64,000 bases of DNA from Membranipora membranacea. Lineage: Eukaryota > Bryozoa > Gymnolaemata > Cheilostomatida > Membraniporidae. Shown here piece after piece: positions 23,801 through 36,013 of this stretch (within the stretch, counting starts at the first letter, position 1; every line of letters starts with the position of its first letter). The notes below the pieces were generated by a model, which was given only the letters and a program-made list of their open reading frames with translations, was not told the origin of the DNA and searched no databases. A program made the translations under genes and the position numbers. The stretch lies in NCBI GenBank assembly GCA_914767715.1, contig OU612068.1, positions 17,176,001 through 17,240,000 of the forward strand. Direction: 5' to 3'.

Positions 23801-26800
23801 GTTACCAATTCGATAAATATTTTAATGAAAACTAGATCCACAATATGCAATAATTTTAAATTACTTTTGACTAACCTGTTTTGTCATATCAAGTAGGAAA
23901 AACACGATTCCGCACCTCATAGGGAAATGCATGCCCAGATTAATTATTTCATCTTTCCTCTACCAGGAGCTTGGAATTTCTGGATGGATGGCCGATCTCT
24001 ATGTTGGATATCAATCCTAAGCTCTTCATTTTCACATACTTCCAGTGAGTATCAGTACCATATAAAAAAACTACTTTTTTTTCTGTGATATTATATTGCA
24101 TCAATGTTCTATTTATTAAAACATATGTACAGTTGTACACATGATGGTTTATGTTCTCATAGAATAGCCTACTGTGAGCAAGATTTATTGGAATTCTACC
24201 ATAAACCACTGATCCATAACGGTATTCTTGGAAACTCTTACATGCAGCAATTCAGTTCATTGCTTGCAGCCATTTGAGCAGCTGTAACAGAGTGTGAGAG
24301 ATTTTAGTTTGTCCATATATTATTCGAAATCTAAGTTACCATTTCTTGAACACAGAAACTCAATTCTACCCTCTTTTCCATTTTTAGGAGAGGTGCTGTA
24401 ATGGTAAAAGACAGTAATTTCAATGACTGGCTATTTGTCGTAAAATCGGTAAGCTTTATTTGATATAATAGGCTAGTTTATGTCTTATTGGCCTGGTTTT
24501 AGTTCTATTCGAGGGCTAGACATGACATTATTTAAAACTACCGACTTGCTTTTACATTCTAAGCTTCCATGCCACAGTAAGCAGCAGTAATGGCCCTTTT
24601 TTACTTTCCAGGGCAGCATTGATGTACTAAAGAAACTAATAAAATCAAAACCAACAGTCAATAAAAAGACAGGATCTCAAAAGCGACTTCCAAATGAGCG
24701 AGAAAGATTTGAGTCATTTATATGCGGACAGTAAGTGGCTTCTCAATAGTAATTATAATATATAAAACAAATAAACAAAATGTGTATAATAGTAAGTATA
24801 TGTGTATTAAAAAATCTTTTATTGTCCGTTTTTAGTGTGAGGTGATGCATATTGAAACTAAATAGCCTAAGTTCTGTCTGTATAGATTAGTTTACAGTGG
24901 TTTTGTTGTTCCCTGTTGGATGTGCAAATTGATCACTTCTATAATAGATCAAGTTTAATCCAACCACCTGCATCCAGTTGCTCCCACCGTGACAAGTGGT
25001 GTGGGCAACTCTGAGTGCAGGCAAATGGACCAAACCTGGTCTACTTCTATGATATCACAAAAATCCTTACTCTGCTATAATATTGGGTTGTAGCCACTTG
25101 AATTAATAAAAGGATTTTTATTCAGGTACTTCCAGTATTGTCAGGACCACAGGATAACAGTCCCATCTCCTCTAACAGTAGCAGGTGACAACGGTGGTAG
25201 AGTGTCTAGCCTCAGGTCATCACCAATGCTTCCATTACTAACTCACAGGAGGAAGCGATCATTGAGCGCCCCATTGAAACAAGGCGAAACTGAGGCTGTA
25301 ATGTCAGTAGCCCGGGCTAACACTAACACACCTGATGCTTCATTACCAAAACTAATGGTCAGTTTATTTCAAATCTGTCGTGCAGAGATAGTTTTATTTG
25401 TGTCTCAGCCATTTGATTTGATTTGCATGTTTATGCATCCTTTTTAATGATCGGTATTTAGTTAGATACATAAACTTAATAATATTAATATGGTTAGATA
25501 TAAGGGTTCCGATTTAATCTCTTTTTCAGTGGCAAAACACGATCGGTGAGGTAAAACGTGGACTAGGAAGGAAACAGACTTTGGCTAATCTTGTGAGAAA
25601 GCATGTCAGGGTATTGGAAGAATCTCAAAGTAAGTACACACTTGAAATCTAAGTGATATCATCAAAGGGAAGGATCATTCATCCATGATTCCTGATCCAT
25701 CACAATAGTAGAACTACTTAATTTGGAGTTGTGTCCCTATCTTTTGTTGCAAATTCCTGCATTATAGAAGGCCAAAGAATTATGATCTCATATATATGAT
25801 CTCATAATTCTATAACTTTTCCATATATATATAGATGAGGATTTTCCATTGACCCTCTGCGTCTTACAGTTACATTATCATAGTGTTATCCTTAGGCTTC
25901 ATAACGCACTTATGTTATACCTATGTCGCATATGTATATTCAGGCGAAGTCGGAGATGATTGCAGTATTGGATGTAAGTATAGTATGGCTAGAGTGGCTT
26001 AGTCAGCAGCTTAACTATATAGTTAGCACAATGCAGCCCCCTCCCCAACCCCAACCCATTTTTTGCCAGCAACATATCAAGGACCAACAAAACACTGTAT
26101 CACCACGCGATATGCAGTGTTCAACGTTTTTTGATGCCAATGTAATGGTGATTGCCAATGCATATGGGATTTTGTTGTTAGACGTCTAAGGATGATGAAT
26201 TGGTAGTTTTTTTGCCAGTGCCAATTCTTCAAGCTGCAAATGCAAGTGGCAAAGCTTCTACACCTTAATTGATCGTCATTGCTAATCTACCTACCCCAAA
26301 AAGACTCCGCTTATTATAATTTGGCTAAAACACACTGAAAAAGCTAAGAACCATTTTATTCAACAAAGCCTTTCACTTCTTTGTTTGCAGCTCAGGAGTT
26401 TGAGCCCCCTACGGAAAATCCTCCTGCGACACAAGAGAAGAGAACTTTTGTCGATGATTTGGATAAAGGGTTCAAGAAGAGGGTAAGACAAATCCCAATT
26501 CTCATGTATATCATTCTAACTTGGAGTGCGTCCCACATATAAACTTATATATTATTATAGAAGTGTCATATGTTTATGGTCCCAAACTCCCTAATTAAAA
26601 AGAGAAAAATAGTTTTATGTTTAGCTGCACACTCTTCAAATGACGAATTTTAATGCAATCTGCTTGCACTCATGATTTCAAAGGATGTCATGTTAGTATA
26701 AAAAAACTTATTCTTCTTATTCTCAGCAAAATAAATGAGGTGTAAATTTTTATCAGTGTTCTAACCTGTATGTAGTTGAAGCCATGTGTATTTGTTTTGT

Positions 26801-27850
26801 TTTTGCAGGCGCACCTTCTAACACCGGCAGATAGAAATCCTCAGTTTGTAAAAGTGCAAACTCTCACCAAAGGCTCAAACTTTGTAAGTTCATTACACAG
26901 ACCTTGAAGTTAGGGGGTGAAAAAGCAAAATAATACTTCCTCTTTCATAAAAAGTTTGTTGCTATGATGATGCTATGTTATAAGATACGGTGCTCAATCA
27001 TCTTTGTGCAGAATGATCACTATAATCAAAAGTCTGATGAATATTCTAGACACAGTCTTAACAGGAAAATGCCAGGCTTCATATCTGGCACCCTTTGAAT
27101 CTAAGTTGCCAGTGTCATAAGACCCTAACATATTCATGAAATGACTACGACATGATAATTTGATTATGGCTCTGCTTTCAGGGTTTAGCTGACATTATTC
27201 TGGGACCGCAGCCCAGCTTTTGTCTCATCAGTAATGGAGCTGAGTGTGTGATGATAAACAAAGACTTCTACAAAGAGCACTGTCCTCAGTCGTTACTTAG
27301 AAAACTACTTCCAATGGTAAGAACGGGATCATCATCAGTTTGCAATTAGCTATAGTGCATTTTGGATTTGCCTCTCCTTACAAAGCTACTTTTTTATTGC
27401 GTTATTGGCTCTGGGCTCAGTTTGCGTATTTCTATCTCTATATACATATCACTGGAATTTGGCTTCTTTGATCCAATATTTTAAAAAATCTAGACCGAGC
27501 TAAGCTGGAACATGTTTATGTTCTCCCCCCATCGTAGCATATTTCAAGCATACAAACCTGATATACCTTAAATTTGTACATGCTGACAAACTATGATCTG
27601 TCGTGAAATCTAGTTCTTTTTATTAGTTAATACACTGGAATATATTATATCATATATATTGAATTCATATCAATGAGATTATATATCATATCATATTGAT
27701 GTTGTGATTCTTTAGGTGAGCCCTTATCCAGAAGAGGAGGCTATGCAGGAGGATCTACACACTAAGCTGAACTGGGACGCTCAGAGAGAAGCTATACTAG
27801 AGAATACAATGAATCATATCAAACAGTCACTGATCAGAGTGAACAAATAA
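20887..27850 (+). CDS. CNBD2: Cyclic nucleotide-binding domain-containing protein 2-like
   Basis: CNBD2 is a cAMP-binding protein linked to sperm function in mammals (family knowledge). Exons: 20887-21165, 21494-21594, 22186-22366, 22570-22732, 23037-23107, 23340-23423, 23587-23657, 23967-24044, 24388-24448, 24612-24730, 25126-25357, 25530-25629, 26391-26482, 26809-26883, 27182-27316, 27716-27850; phases agree, 658 aa (human about 576). After a basic N-terminus, the first cyclic nucleotide-binding fold runs from about residue 200 (CVVKQGHPPQAFYYIFYGS) to the phosphate-binding cassette VLDRGESFGELAIVNDEDRQ, with the cassette Gly-Glu and the Arg preserved. A disordered Ser/Arg-rich insert is in the 25126-25357 exon. 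A second, degenerate fold is in the last exons (GLADIILGPQPSFCLISNG, VMINKDFYKEHCP). The start is the first in-frame Met of an open exon with a good donor. Confidence 0.88.
21652..21687. mobile_element. Family C hairpin, 36 bp
   Basis: CTAGCCTTGTTCACGCGG and its complement (one mismatch) with no loop. The right flank abuts the family B element at 21697. Flanks CCCAGTCC and CCCAGACA share 5 of 8. Intergenic to CNBD2 exons 2 and 3, i.e. intronic. Confidence 0.6.
21689..21798. mobile_element. Family B MITE copy 1
   Basis: Element 21697-21790 runs from AGATCAAGTTTAATTC to GGACCAAACTTGGTCTAGT, with inner arms GTTGCTCCC and GGGAGCAGC. Flanks CCAGACAA and CCAGACAT match at 7 of 8. Non-coding hairpin in a CNBD2 intron. 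Confidence 0.75.
24935..25050. mobile_element. Family B MITE copy 2 with perfect 8-bp target duplication
   Basis: Element 24943-25042 runs from AATAGATCAAGTTTAATCC to GGACCAAACCTGGTCT with CCTGCAT/GTGCAGG and GTTGCTCCCA/TGGGCAAC inner arms. ACTTCTAT is exactly repeated on both sides. CNBD2 intron before exon 25126. Confidence 0.82.
25786..25819. repeat. AT-rich hairpin with internal direct repeat
   Basis: GAATTATGA and TCATAATTC arms enclose two copies of ATGATCTCAT. No target duplication. CNBD2 intron. Confidence 0.55.
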
Positions 27851-29403
27851 GAGCTGCCACCTGCTGAGTACACATTGTATATATTCATATGTAATTATAA
27901 TATATTCATGGCTGTATAGCGGCTCATCATGCACTTCAGCCACGTTTCGTGATGTTACTCCTTGGTTTCGCCTTCAGAAGCATAAGACAAAACATTATGA
28001 TCGATATGAAAATCAGTCGATCTCAACGAAATACTTCTTTTCTGGTGATATCGCTAGACTAAGTCACTGTGATTCTTTGTGATGGTTTCATGGCTCACTT
28101 ATAAGTTAGGGTACTGTATTCTGGTATATTTTTTAAAGTATCCAATTGACTGTTTGAGTGGTGACATGTTTTTCTTTCCCCGTCAAATCAAGGTATTTTT
28201 ATATTACTTTATCACCACTTTTTAAACAACTTCGGTATATTTTCTACCGGTTTTTTTAAATCGTATCAAGTATGATTTTCAAATGCCTTTACTTTGATAT
28301 GTTGATACAATGTTTTATTTTTTTAATACAATTAAACAGTAAGATGAAGAAATAGAGATCACAAAGTTGAGCAAGTAGGATTGCAGGAAGCAACTATAGA
28401 TTGAAAATATTACACACAAAAAAGCAAGTAAATACATAAACATGATAAAAAAATAATAGAGCAGTCACCAATAATATTCAAATTTGTTTCGGCCAAAGAG
28501 AAAACCAAGATTGACAATTGAAATAAATAGGAGTATCTTTTTTCTTACCAAAGTAAAAATATCTTCAAAATCTTTAGAAAAATCTTCACAGTAGAAATAG
28601 AAGTAAAATGATCACAGCTTCGCTTGCTAGCAAAATTTGAAAAAAGGGAAAATCACAAGCAGAATGAATTGCAAATGCAATGATTGAATAACTAAATTAA
28701 ATATGAAATATTGAAAACCAGATAAAAGTCTATTTTATCAGAATAATATAGTATGCTTTCACCAAATGCTACGAGATATTCGAGTGGTTCATACAAAAGC
28801 AGTGTGACATGCTAGAGAAGATAGACGACAATAATAATTGCAAAAAAGTTGTTTGGAGATGTAAAGTTGCCCATTGTTTTGGAATGTGTAATTTTGGTAA
28901 CTCTTCCTACAAGTTTTAATGTTGGAGCCTCCAATCTGACTGTTATCCTTCAATACTTTGTATACTTTATGAGAATTTAATAGACCTATATGATATTTCG
29001 TATTTATGGAGTGTCTGCTATGCTCGGCTTCTGACCTTCCGGGTCTGGCTGGTTGTTTTCAGCAGGAAATACCACTGAAAGCACAACGGTGCGGGAAATG
29101 AAACAACATCAGCATACTACAGAAATGTGATAAACAATGAGATAAGACAGTAGGTTCTTGACTCACACGTTGAATGTGCCTGTTTTACCTGCACCAACGC
29201 CATGAATGAAGAGCAGTCATACTTTATATTTTAACTACAAGGATTGTGTGCACATGTACTTTGTCATACTATGCAAGTGCTGAAAGGCTCACATAAAAGC
29301 AGAAAGTTATACTATGCAAAGGACTGTGCATCATTGAAATATCACATTTTGCAACATTGATGGATATTTAAAAATAACATCAAGAAACAACAGCATAGAT
29401 AAA
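27851..29403. other. Convergent 3' intergenic region CNBD2 / four-TM gene
   Basis: Both neighbours end here. AT-rich, no supportable exon. It should contain both polyadenylation sites; none is placed with confidence. Confidence 0.6.
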
Positions 29404-32400
29404 TTATGTATATTGATATAAGTTGGGGTCAGAGTGATATTTAGGCACTGGTTTCATCACACCGGGTCCTCTGGCCTTCCAGACTTTGTACATACATGTC
29501 TTCACTGATGTGAGGTCGTACGCTGCCACAGGGTCATCAGGGTCACGTGCACCACCTTCTCCTACAGCCAGTATGTATTTGACTTCCCCGTTTGCACCTT
29601 GCGCTATCACCTCCATCTCGATGATAGGATAGAAGACTGCTAGGGCTATGAATACGATACCCCACACTGAAAACCATATGGCTCCACGGACACCTGAAGC
29701 ACAAAACAAATAAGATGCGTTTCAACAAAAGTGAAAATAGTACAGAGAACACAAACTTTTTATGTCCTCACACACAATATTTATCCATATGCAATTAATA
29801 TAATAAAATGAAGGAGAAGTTGTGTTGTCTTGCCACAAATTGAGCACAACTCCTCGCTGTTTCTAATAACAGTATTGGCTTTTTGACATTTATTTTTGGA
29901 TCCTTGAATAATGAATACATATGTACTGCAATAGACGATTGCATTCACTGTACAACATCATGGAAATTTTGGGTGCGAGTACTTGAGTTGTTACACTTTT
30001 TTTATGAAAAAGCTGCAATAAAATACTGAATCATCATAACAACAGCTGTTAACAGGGTCAATTACAGCATATTATGTAAAACAAGCCCAATTTGACCTCA
30101 GTCTGAGTATCAAATTAGTCAAACAAAACAATATTATAACTTACCCTGGCCATCAAAATAACCCCAGTCACAGGTCCACCATATACATGGTATAAAGTGG
30201 AGCCAGATACCGACTAGACATCCGACAAGGAACGCCCACAGTAATCCCAGCGACAGCACTTTGCGTTTCTTCAGTCTGATACTTTTGACAGCTTCCACAG
30301 GGAATCGAACAGCTGTAATCAGTTAAGCGAGGATATTTACTTACATAATAGTATGAAGGTCAAATTAACAAGTTTGACAAAGTAAGAGGAGGGCGGCTTT
30401 TAGCACACCGTTATTAGTTTAGTATGCTTAAAATGTCTGCTGAGATTTTAGCCAATTAGTGTAAGTGTGTAATAATTTGGCAAATTAGCTTCATCAACTC
30501 AATTTTCAGGTTCCACTGCCACCCTGCTGCCACCCACTCTATTACCGACAGCAAAGGGAAGTGATTGATTCACATTTACATAATGAATTGCAGGACAGCA
30601 AGCAAATAATTCCCCTGAGAGAAAAACACAAACAAAAGCTGTTGATTTCATTAGTTGCAGAGGCTTTTTATCCAAATTCAGTCCGATGGTCTTTGTTCAC
30701 GGCAAGAGTGATAGGAAAACTTTTGGTTATATGAAAAATGATAATACAAGTGAAGAAAATTTGTATTACAAAAATTAATGCAAAGATACACTGAAAGAAA
30801 CAATGTCATATATACCTTAAACAATCATAAACGAAACATGGTTGACATCGTAAACACGTATAATTTTGACAAACACATTATACCCTAGTAATATTGGTCA
30901 TGGCAATAAGGGGTAATAGCGGTGACAACCCTAAATTGTGTGTAGAATGACTTGTTTTTGTTTAGTTTTCTGAAAACAAAATTCCAAAACCATGTGACCA
31001 CTTCCATGGCCTTTCCTTGCATATACTCGTGAGAGAGCTGTTATCATTAAGCATCGCAAAAAATAAAGGGATTTCCTTATTATGCACACAATATGCTGCG
31101 ACTTTTCAGGCACAAAATGTCGGTTAATGAGAGTTTATTGCTGTGCAGTTATCACTGATCTAATTTATTTTTATTTTCATGCTCAACAGAAATTTGGTTT
31201 GCAATAAAAATGATTTGCACATCAAAACGAGATTGCGTTTTTGCATTAAGACTTGTTGATATACTGCAAGTGCAAGACCTCAATTAGCAAGCTTTGCAAA
31301 AAAGAGAGATAGCCAAACTTTTACCATATCAACGATGGTGAATCATACTTGAACATAAACATGTTATATGGGTACATATTATCCCTATGGTGCTAGAAAT
31401 TAAATGCTGGTGGTGGCTGCATTTTTTTACACATATCATTGTTCATATAGACCTAGTGAATCAGGCGAATCAAACCGCTTTATGCTGGTCAACATAACAA
31501 GGGAAAAGGCTTGATGAGTATGAAAGAAGTAAAATTTGTCATTTGTTATTACATACATTTTATAGAGCAGCATCCCGAACCTCTTCTCTTGGTTATCTCC
31601 ACCTCACCGTTTCTTATTGTCATCGAGTCAACTCCACAGACCCAGAATCCCCACATCTTGAACTGACTTACCATACCCTACAATGTTTGTTATGTGTCAA
31701 GGTGAAGAAATATCCCTTATGAACGAAATTTCAGTAGTCTGGATTTGAGATTAGATTATTTTAATCTACCATGGTCCGGCAACCCTGTCTATTCCCTATC
31801 CTGAAACATTGAACACCAGCACTTAGCTTAACCAACCTGGTTTTGTGAACTAATTTTTTTTGTTTCACAAGTGATTATTGTCAATTAGTTGCAAGGAAAA
31901 TAGATATGAAGGGGTTTATCAGATAGTTTGGAACTAGGGTCACAACAGCCCTATTCAGCACCCTGGTCTCCCCGACAGCAGAGCGGCTTTGCCAAAGGAA
32001 CAGACGCAACCAATCAACTTCTATCAATGGGCCAGGTCCGCAAAGTAAAATATAAATAACAAGTGACTGGCTTCACCAAACCTCCTATCGCTAAATTACA
32101 AACACACCACTCACATATCGTTGTATACTATTTCCATCATCGAGATGCTCTGTCCTGTAAACTTTCCTTGGTATAAACCACAGAAGTAACACCACAATCA
32201 ATATCACGATGTCTATTGTGATGGCTCCGATCCTTGTCAGCGGCCATATTTGAAAATTAGCTGGAGGTACAACCACATCCTGTTTATAGTCGTCGGCAGT
32301 GAGTGCGTTCATTATTCCGGTTTTATTGTTGAGAAATACTGCCAAGACCAACCTACAAATATCAAGGTGAGAGACTGAGAATATTCCATACGGTTTCTGG

Positions 32401-32864
32401 AAAAGCGGGAAGGCAAGCTGGACTTTTTTCCCTGGCCTTTCTAGTTGGTGAGCTGATTCTCTATCCCTTAGTGCCACTTGCAGTTGATAACTCAGTAAAA
32501 CAAATGTCTAGAAACTGACTCAATTATAGTATCATACTTACTTTTGCTGTGTTGTATCAGGTGTTTGGAACCCGAGGAAATTTTTGAGCGACGCTACATA
32601 GACTACATGCAAAGGATGATGAGAAACCTATTCCCTACACTTTGCTATGCAATGATAGCTCTTCACAAACAAACAAACAAGACGTTATAGAATAGACGAT
32701 GGAGATAATCACAAACCCTGATCTGGTAACCCGGACAACGAACCCCCTTGAGAATTAGGCTATCGTCAGTGTCGAAATTAATTATGTAAAACTTACATGA
32801 ATAATAGAAGTATTAGAAAATTCATGGTAAAGTTAGCAAGGTGATAAGCACTAGTACCCGACAT
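29404..32864 (-). CDS. Uncharacterised membrane protein with about four transmembrane segments
   Basis: Not recognised. Exons in order: 32864-32797, 32352-32115, 31662-31557, 30312-30145, 29693-29404; phases agree across all four introns, 289 aa. Hydrophobic segments: about 14-30 (FLILLLFMLVLAVFL, formed across the first splice), 64-84 (IGAITIDIVILIVVLLLWF), 157-178 (LSLGLLWAFLVGCLVGIWL) and 198-218 (AIWFSVWGIVFIALAVFY). Between segments 2 and 3 is a loop with MWGFWVC and a GCC pair; after segment 3 comes CIWWTCDWGYF. Basic LKKRKV precedes segment 3. The C-tail is hydrophilic and ends NLYQYT. Segment 1 could instead be a signal anchor. GFWVC recalls the claudin GLWxxC motif but sits after the second segment rather than the first and its spacing differs. 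The join of exon 1 creates a continuous helix, which supports it. Confidence 0.75.
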
Positions 32865-35800
32865 GCTGACAGCAGATCAAGTGTGCTATCATCACACTGG
32901 CTGCCAGCAACTTGAGTAACTGGCTGGCTACAAGCTTAATTATGTCAAAGAGTGATTTTATTAGCCTAAGATCTCTAGTTTAAACCAATTAGTACATGTT
33001 AACAGCATCGAAAATGATCAGATGAAAGAGTCAGGATTGCAGTTATGTCTGCTAATTTAAATACTAGGGCCTGGCAAATCAAAGATTAGCAAGTCTGACA
33101 TTTTTATGGAATATGCAGGTACCTCTGTTTTTGCCTGAGGCTAAATGATAGCAGCAAACAGTGAAAATTGGACGAGCAGTTAGATGACTCACTAAACTCG
33201 AATGTGTAAATACAAAACATCATGCCACTCCACATCATGCCAAAACACTTACACCTTCAATTTTATTTAATGTTACTAAAATCACGCTCAGGTGTGATAA
33301 ATTCTAGGTTTGACAGGGGTACATGACTACTAACTTTTAAGATTCATTGTATGTGTATGCAGGGAGGGTGTATGTTTGTGTGATCTCTATGTAAAAACAG
33401 GGATGTTTTTTTTCTATTTGCCGTATGACATGAAAGAAATCATATGGGGTCTGCTAAGACATTGTTGTGATTCTGGCATTGGAATTTTGTTCTAATTTTT
33501 CTTTCCACTATGGTCTATACCTACTCCTTTACTTGGTCAGCTTTTACAATCATTCTCTTTTCATCTCAATTTATAGTAAAAAAACAAAACAAAAAGCTCT
33601 TGTGCCAAACAGCTCTGTGATTAGTTACAGGAAGAGGATGATGTATAAAATGGAACGTGTATTATGAAATCATGTTTGATTACAGGTTACACCAAATATG
33701 CAGAAGGTTTCGGAGAGAGAACAAATACTTTGGTATGTGACTGTTACTGTTTTAGGTTTAATTATTTTTGTCATTTTCTTATTTATGTGGTCACTGACAT
33801 TTCGTTGAAAAAATAAAGTTTATGAACGATAAAGGCTGTTTTTGCTAACAGCTCAGTGGCAGTAGGTAGTTTATATTCTGCTAAACATTTATAGCCATTG
33901 ATGAATTTAAAATTAATAATTTTATAGGAGTTGTCTGATTTTCTTTTCAACAAGACATGGTCGTGTAACTTCAAACACGCCACTATCTATAAAGATATTA
34001 TTCTAGTATTAAGAGTTAAGTGATCTCTGATTATAATTCAGCCTCATATTGTTATCAAGAGGTGACTGAGAAAGCAGAAGTGAATCCCGTAATTTCACAG
34101 GACTATAAACCCGTAGAGAAACACAAATTTGTTGGCAATCCATGAGAATGCACTATTTTACAAGTATCCTTATTCCTGATCTCACATATGAGTACTGTGT
34201 AGTACAACTCAGCCCAGTCACTTGAGTGCAAATCATCACACGCATCAATGGGATCTCATATAAATGCTAATGGGGAAATTAGAACTATGCTACGGATTTG
34301 TGAGTTGCCACAGTTACTCATGACTTGCATATCTTTACATCACAATCTATTTGTACAATACGACGCTTTTGTGAGTAAGATTTTTGTTTTTCACACTGAC
34401 GCAAGAATACACTACAAGTTATGATTGAGCTCAGCCATTGCACAACGATTCTGGCCCAAAAAATCCCAAAGAGGCAGGTGCTGGTTAATAATTCAAATAA
34501 CTTTTTAAAGAAAAAACCAAGTTGCCTGGCTCAAATAGCAAAACTATCAATTAATAACAATAGTAGCATCATTGACTATGGTCTCAGATCCAGATTAAAT
34601 TAGTTTGAGCATCAGAATATCGGAATTTTTCGCTTATGTATGCAAAACATCATGCGCCTATGGTTGCTGATCTGAGCTGTAATAATGTTTCGTCCATATA
34701 TATAGAATATTAATAGGGAAGTTAACTGTTTTGGGGAGATTATAACCCTAAAATGAAAACTGTAAAACTACCATCTAAACTACTTACTTTGTAGGATCCT
34801 CATCAAATACGGCTCCCTCCTCTAAGTTGATAGATGTTGGCTATTCTGAGAGCCTGTCAAAAAAGGTAAATACAATGTGAATATCAGCATTCAATGTTTT
34901 CCTCTCAACAAAAATTAGTGGCGTAAATGTTAGGATTAACTGTTCAATCCTTGGATTAACAGAGCACACCTGAGCGGGATAATTGTGGATTGTGATTTAT
35001 ATTTGTTGTAGAAGTGACCCTGGAGCTGCTTGAATATTGCCAGTGATTAACAGCAGTGGCACAGTGGAATTAAAGGCATACCCTTGTGCATACACACCCC
35101 TCCAGGAACACTGTCTGACTATACTTATGACTTATAGGGCCTCATGTACTGTAGGTTGCTAGGCATATAATCATGACTTGCTTTGGGAGGTGATAGTGTA
35201 ATGCAGTAACAGAACACAACTAAGTGGCCACAATTGTTCATAGCACACAAAACACAGATAACCTAGCAATCCACTCAGTAGAAGTACAATGATGTCAATT
35301 ATCATATTTCTTTACATAACATACATAAATTTGACACACAACTTTTCTACCAAAACAAATAAAATGAATTCACAGCAGGAGGGCTGTGGTTTGACTAAGT
35401 AAGTTAGTAGGTATTTGATGTCTTCTGTATATAAAGAAAGTCATGGGGGAACACTTTGATACAGACAGTTCAAGGCCCCTGGGGTAAATAATACAGGCCT
35501 ACTCTACTGCAATTTGTGCCTGTGATCTGAGCATAGACTCAATAAATTATAATTCTGTGACTCAGTAGAATGTAAAAGAACAAAAAGTGAAACTATGACC
35601 TAGTTTTGATGACCTCCAAAAAGCCAATTTAATCCATTTATCTGAGACTATAAATCTTTTAGGTTAACTCTTCTGGGTCAATGCAAAGAATCCTAGATTG
35701 ATAAATTCAGTTTAAAGGACTTATCACCGAACCTCACAAGTTTGAAAAAGATACCTTAGCTTGTACAAAACCAAAGAGAAATGTGATGTAATTGGATGAA

Positions 35801-36013
35801 ATCCCTCCAATTATCAAAGAGTTAAGAAAAGCTCCCTCATAAACAGGTTGGTTTGGAATTTCAAGAGTTGATACTGAACTTCTTGCAGAGAAATGCCAAC
35901 TATCTTGCTGTCCAGTACTGTAAATTTTGATATTAACTGAAGCATCTTAATGGAAGTATTCTGTATGGTTTATAGACTGTAACTACTAGAATTTATATCT
36001 TATATAGATTATC
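32865..36013. other. Head-to-head intergenic region four-TM gene / Mondo
   Basis: 3.1 kb holding both promoters. I see no coding exon that splices consistently; open frames near 33467-33667 and 34421-34603 are AT-rich and show no conserved features. A partial family A-like string (CATAGACTCAATAAATTATA) lies near 35533. Confidence 0.5.

Noticed and set aside
31557-31662. Claudin/PMP22 signature (GFWVC) in the four-TM protein
   Set aside because: The motif follows the second membrane segment rather than the first and the Cys spacing differs from GLWxxC.
33467-34603. Open frames in the four-TM/Mondo intergenic region
   Set aside because: AT-rich, hydrophobic or Lys/Asn-rich, no splice partners and no recognisable motif.
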